Origin: Phoronis australis
Lineage: Eukaryota; Phoronida; Phoronidae
Assembly (NCBI GenBank): GCA_002633005.1
Contig: NMRA01000056.1
Location: 133,165-197,164, forward strand
Reading direction: 5' to 3'
DNA: 64,000 nucleotides
Shown here: in pieces, positions 60,881 to 64,000 of the stretch
Numbering within the stretch: position 1 is the stretch's first letter
How the letters are laid out: each line of letters opens with the position of its first letter
Position numbers and translations under genes: made by a program
The notes under the pieces: generated by a model
Told to the model about the DNA's origin: nothing
Databases searched by the model: none
The model's input: only the letters and a program-made list of their open reading frames with translations

Positions 60881-61573
60881 GTTGACAACACATAATCGAC
60901 TGGAGACTGGGTGGACCGTCTACACTATGAGTCAAAGTACGAATATCTGTTAGCCGAAGTTATCCCAGGGGTTAGCCTGAGACTTGCCCACCATGGGTCA
61001 TTAGTTCGGCCTTTTGGACCTCACCACTTTGAATGCAAATTGCACTGTTGTAATTGCAGAGAAATTATCAAGTGGGGCATATCCCAGAAAGACTCCCTGA
61101 AATTTCTTAAAAATAATTTTCAAACTGAAGCTGAGAGACTCAGAAATTTTTGTTTTTTTCAAAAATCGGGCTGAACTTTCCCCCTTGGTCTCCCCTACTA
61201 CGTTAGAAATGATTTTTATAGGCACTTTAAAATTTAATGTTAAGCTATGTCGGATCTTGCTAATTTGTTTAGTTGAGAATTTCTTGAACTGTCTGTAATC
61301 AATATAGTTAAGTTGCTTTTAATAAACAGACGACTGAATAATTGATCGCTTGCATTCCCTCTCGGCTATTGTACATTTTTGTTTGAGTAAGATTAACACT
61401 GCTTCAAAGTCGATTATGGCAGCTCTGATAGGCAACCGATTTTTGTGGGTTAATCACTCAAACTCTGGGCATTCAATTATATATGGTAAATGTCACCAAT
61501 TGCGAACAAATATCATTGTTATATTGCCTTTTTCATTTTCAAAAGCTTCTAACATGCCCATAATTTCTCAAAA
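60881..61573. other. flank of hAT relic, nothing firm
   Basis: This might include the N-terminal end or leader of the hAT element, but no motif or terminal repeat could be recognised. Confidence 0.35.
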
Positions 61574-61780
61574 CATTTGTTGGTATAGAGTGCACTCATG
61601 TGTTGTTACTTCTCGTTGATTAATAAAAGATAAACTAACTTGTCAGCCATATTGCATCCTAAATTTGAGATCCTTTTTCGTATACTCAAATTTAGGATGC
61701 AATATGGCTGACAAGTTAGTTTATCTTTTATTAATCAATGAGAAGTAACAACACATGAGTGCACTCTATACCAACAAATG
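61574..61780. repeat. near-perfect long palindrome, 96-bp arms, 15-base loop
   Basis: 61574-61669 is the reverse complement of 61685-61780 with a single mismatch (cttctcgttg against cttctcattg). The loop is 61670-61684. The inner part contains caatatggctgacaag, the core of a repeat found at 42393, and the right arm abuts a family C repeat copy at 61800. Confidence 0.95.
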
Positions 61781-61799
61781 CAAAAAGTACCATGTTTGT

Positions 61800-61995
61800 A
61801 TTTTTCAGTGGCTTACCATCCTGTTGCAAATGCTCAAAATTTTACCGAATGGTGTTTGGTAATAGCTACGCTATACATACCATGCTGAAAACTAAAGTAA
61901 ATTTTCCTGAATAGTTATTTTCGTTGAGAAACTTGATGAAATGAAATGTAACCCGTCCACCATATTGTGTCCCAAACTGAAATTTTTTCAGCCTA
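61800..61995 (+). repeat. dispersed repeat family C, copy 2
   Basis: Same-orientation partner of 10505-10690. The two share more than 150 alignable bases, and this copy lies 20 bp right of the long palindrome. Confidence 0.75.
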
Positions 61996-64000
61996 CCGTA
62001 AACTTTTATAAATTCTGTATTTGTAAGACCACGGTGCACTTGTGGCGAGAAATATTCACTTATTGAATGGAAACGGGGAGTTCATTCTCACAATTCACCA
62101 CTTCCAACCTCAAGGACCAGTCACTTCAGTGGCTGCCTTTTTCATAGGATAGGCTCGTAAGCTTCAAAGCATGTTGTCAAACTCTCGTCTTTCACCTGTG
62201 TCTTGAGCTCTGTTTTTCCCCGCAAGAAACTTGGCTAATGGAATGGTCACCCGTTGCCTGACTCTGTGCCTCGTTTGAAACAGAGCTACCTGAATAGAGG
62301 AGTCGCAAGTCTAACTGCATATAGTACTCTGTGGAGTTGCACTTCTGAAAAGAATTAATATTCAACTTGCATCGTCTTTGTTAAGTAAAAACAAAAGCTC
62401 TGGTTTTAATCAGGTAGCTTTGAAAACGATTTTTATTACCATTTATTTAATAAGGCACATTGTGTAATTTGATTTGAGTGGCTTGGCTGGTTGCTTTTAA
62501 AGCATCTGTTTGCTCATTTGATGTCTGTTATTTTGAAAGCAGCTTAGTGAAATTGGTTGAAAATTGACTCGCGTATTTTTGGGTCAATATGGTTTACTTC
62601 CTGATTTCAAGCCCAGTCGGACCGTAACAGTTATTAGCGTATCGTGTATGCATGTCTTTAGGGCAATTCACGTGTAAGTGAAGGCTATGCCTTAGAACAG
62701 CACACATGCACCTGTGTGCAAAATGCTTTTTGAATAAACCAAATGAGCAAAATTAGAAATATAATATACGACTGAATCTTGACTTAACTATTTACACAAC
62801 ACCTGATGTTGACCAGTGTGTTCAATTGAACATCAAAGTGGCTATGAATAGCTTTCCGTGACAAAACACAGAAGTAGGCCAATTACCGTTTTAAAATTGG
62901 TCTCAAATTGTTCCTTAGTCAAAATAGATTTGATTTCCATTGATTTTGTTCTTGTTTTGAAGTACTTAGTCTACCAGTGTTTTGGTTTTGAATACTGTGA
63001 GTTAGCTTTCCTGAAGTACACGTCATGAAACCAGGAACTCTGTGGAGTTCTTTGATTGCTTCAACAAAGCGATTCATCACCACTAACTTGATTTAATCCA
63101 GTTTGAAATTGGGGATTTTACCGTGACCTAATTATCACTACTTGGAACTTTATATAGCAACCGTCTGTGTCAATAAGTGACTGTGGTTACTGATATTCAA
63201 AAAAGAAGATTTCGATTGTTCTTCCCATGCCAAGAATTGTACAATGACATTTGGATTACTTCAAAATCCAACTGCTGCAAAGTGGTTTGGTAATTGGCCC
63301 AACTATGTTGCACACCCAGCAGAGGTATATATTATTGGAACATTAAATATTTTACCGTAGGTTGCAAAGTCGCATCCAATTTTCAAAATTCAAAAACATG
63401 GCCTCATGCTTTTCACAAACTATTCAGATATGCTAATTACAAACTTTTAAAATTGAAATTTAAAAATATTATTGGTGCCCCCAGTGTGTTTATGATGGTC
63501 TCATTATCTAGAGGACGAAAATATCAACAGCCTGGGGCAATTTAATGGTGTCTTTGATCTAAACTGGTAGCTTGTGTGGTGCACAAACCGGTGGAGTTGC
63601 CCAATCTCGACTACTTAGGGTTTCAAGGGAGAATTCTTTTCATGCCAAATTCGATTTAACTTTCACACCGCTGGGTGTTGACCGTTTAAATCTGAGATTT
63701 ACGCTTTGCCACTGACCAAAACTTCTCAAAACCGAATAGGAAGTTGCAAGGGTAGTAGGACGACCAATCATTTATAATATATTCAACAAACTCTCCAAGG
63801 AATGATGCTCTGTTTTATGTGCCTTGATTGCGTGTCAAGGTTCCTGGAATGAGTAAGTCTAAATCGGATTGCTGACAACGCAACAGATTTTTTCTTATTA
63901 CGAATGAAAATTCTTTTCTTTCTTCGGTATGCCTGCACTCCACTGTCCAAACGTGTGTAGCATCCTTTTAAAATCTTTTCAGATCTTAGTGGTACAAATC
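61996..64000. other. non-coding to window edge, nothing recognised
   Basis: AT-rich sequence. The 83-codon frame at 63294-63545 shows no family resemblance. No PDE4 UCR1 exon was seen. Confidence 0.4.

Noticed and set aside
1-64000. tRNA, rRNA, CRISPR or prokaryotic operon features
   Set aside because: No B-box-like tRNA core, rRNA-like block or spaced direct-repeat array was seen; base composition and splice signals indicate animal nuclear DNA.

Overview
The window is animal nuclear DNA: AT-rich, with no long uninterrupted reading frames, many diverged repeats, and splice-bounded coding segments a few dozen codons long. The transposon relics (DUF4371-type hAT, a CAGTGGCGG-ended hAT-like element, several miniature inverted-repeat elements) are of kinds common in marine invertebrates. 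The species cannot be fixed from this sequence. No rRNA, tRNA, CRISPR array or bacterial-type operon was seen.

The main biological content appears to be the 5' part of one plus-strand gene for a cAMP-specific phosphodiesterase of the PDE4/dunce family. At 47888-47970 a clean start exon ends with RRHSWI plus a split Cys codon and a GTGAGT donor. Vertebrate PDE4D3 ends its isoform-specific N-terminus in the same way (RRHSWIC) just before the shared UCR1 exon. Three further start exons, at 16428-16456, 17708-17742 and 22127-22221, also end at a GT donor with two bases of a codon left over, so all four could splice to the same downstream exon. They would close their split codons as Ser, Gly, Arg and Cys, the same four residues found at this junction among human PDE4D isoforms. 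The layout is read as alternative promoters spread over about 31 kb. The conserved UCR1, UCR2 and catalytic exons were not found and should lie beyond the right edge.

Region by region: 0.6-3.0 kb is a hAT-like DNA element with 16-bp inverted ends. 3.3-4.6 kb holds a 12-bp minisatellite and a large inverted repeat whose two arms each carry the start of a cysteine-containing frame. 5.9-6.4 kb is a GC-rich patch with a small ORF and a minus-strand donor. 7.3-14.5 kb is mostly dispersed repeat copies. 16.2-22.2 kb carries three candidate PDE4 start exons. 22-47 kb is non-coding DNA with repeats and a perfect 57-bp-arm palindrome at 45.2 kb. 47.4-48.0 kb is the best start exon. 48-58 kb is intron-like with repeats. 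58.7-60.9 kb (minus strand) is a decayed hAT transposase with a 40-bp tandem expansion in its dimerisation segment. 61.6 kb is a second near-perfect long hairpin, followed by a dispersed repeat copy and featureless sequence.

Limits: all homology statements rest on motif recognition by eye. Repeat families were paired by eye within this window only, so more copies probably exist.
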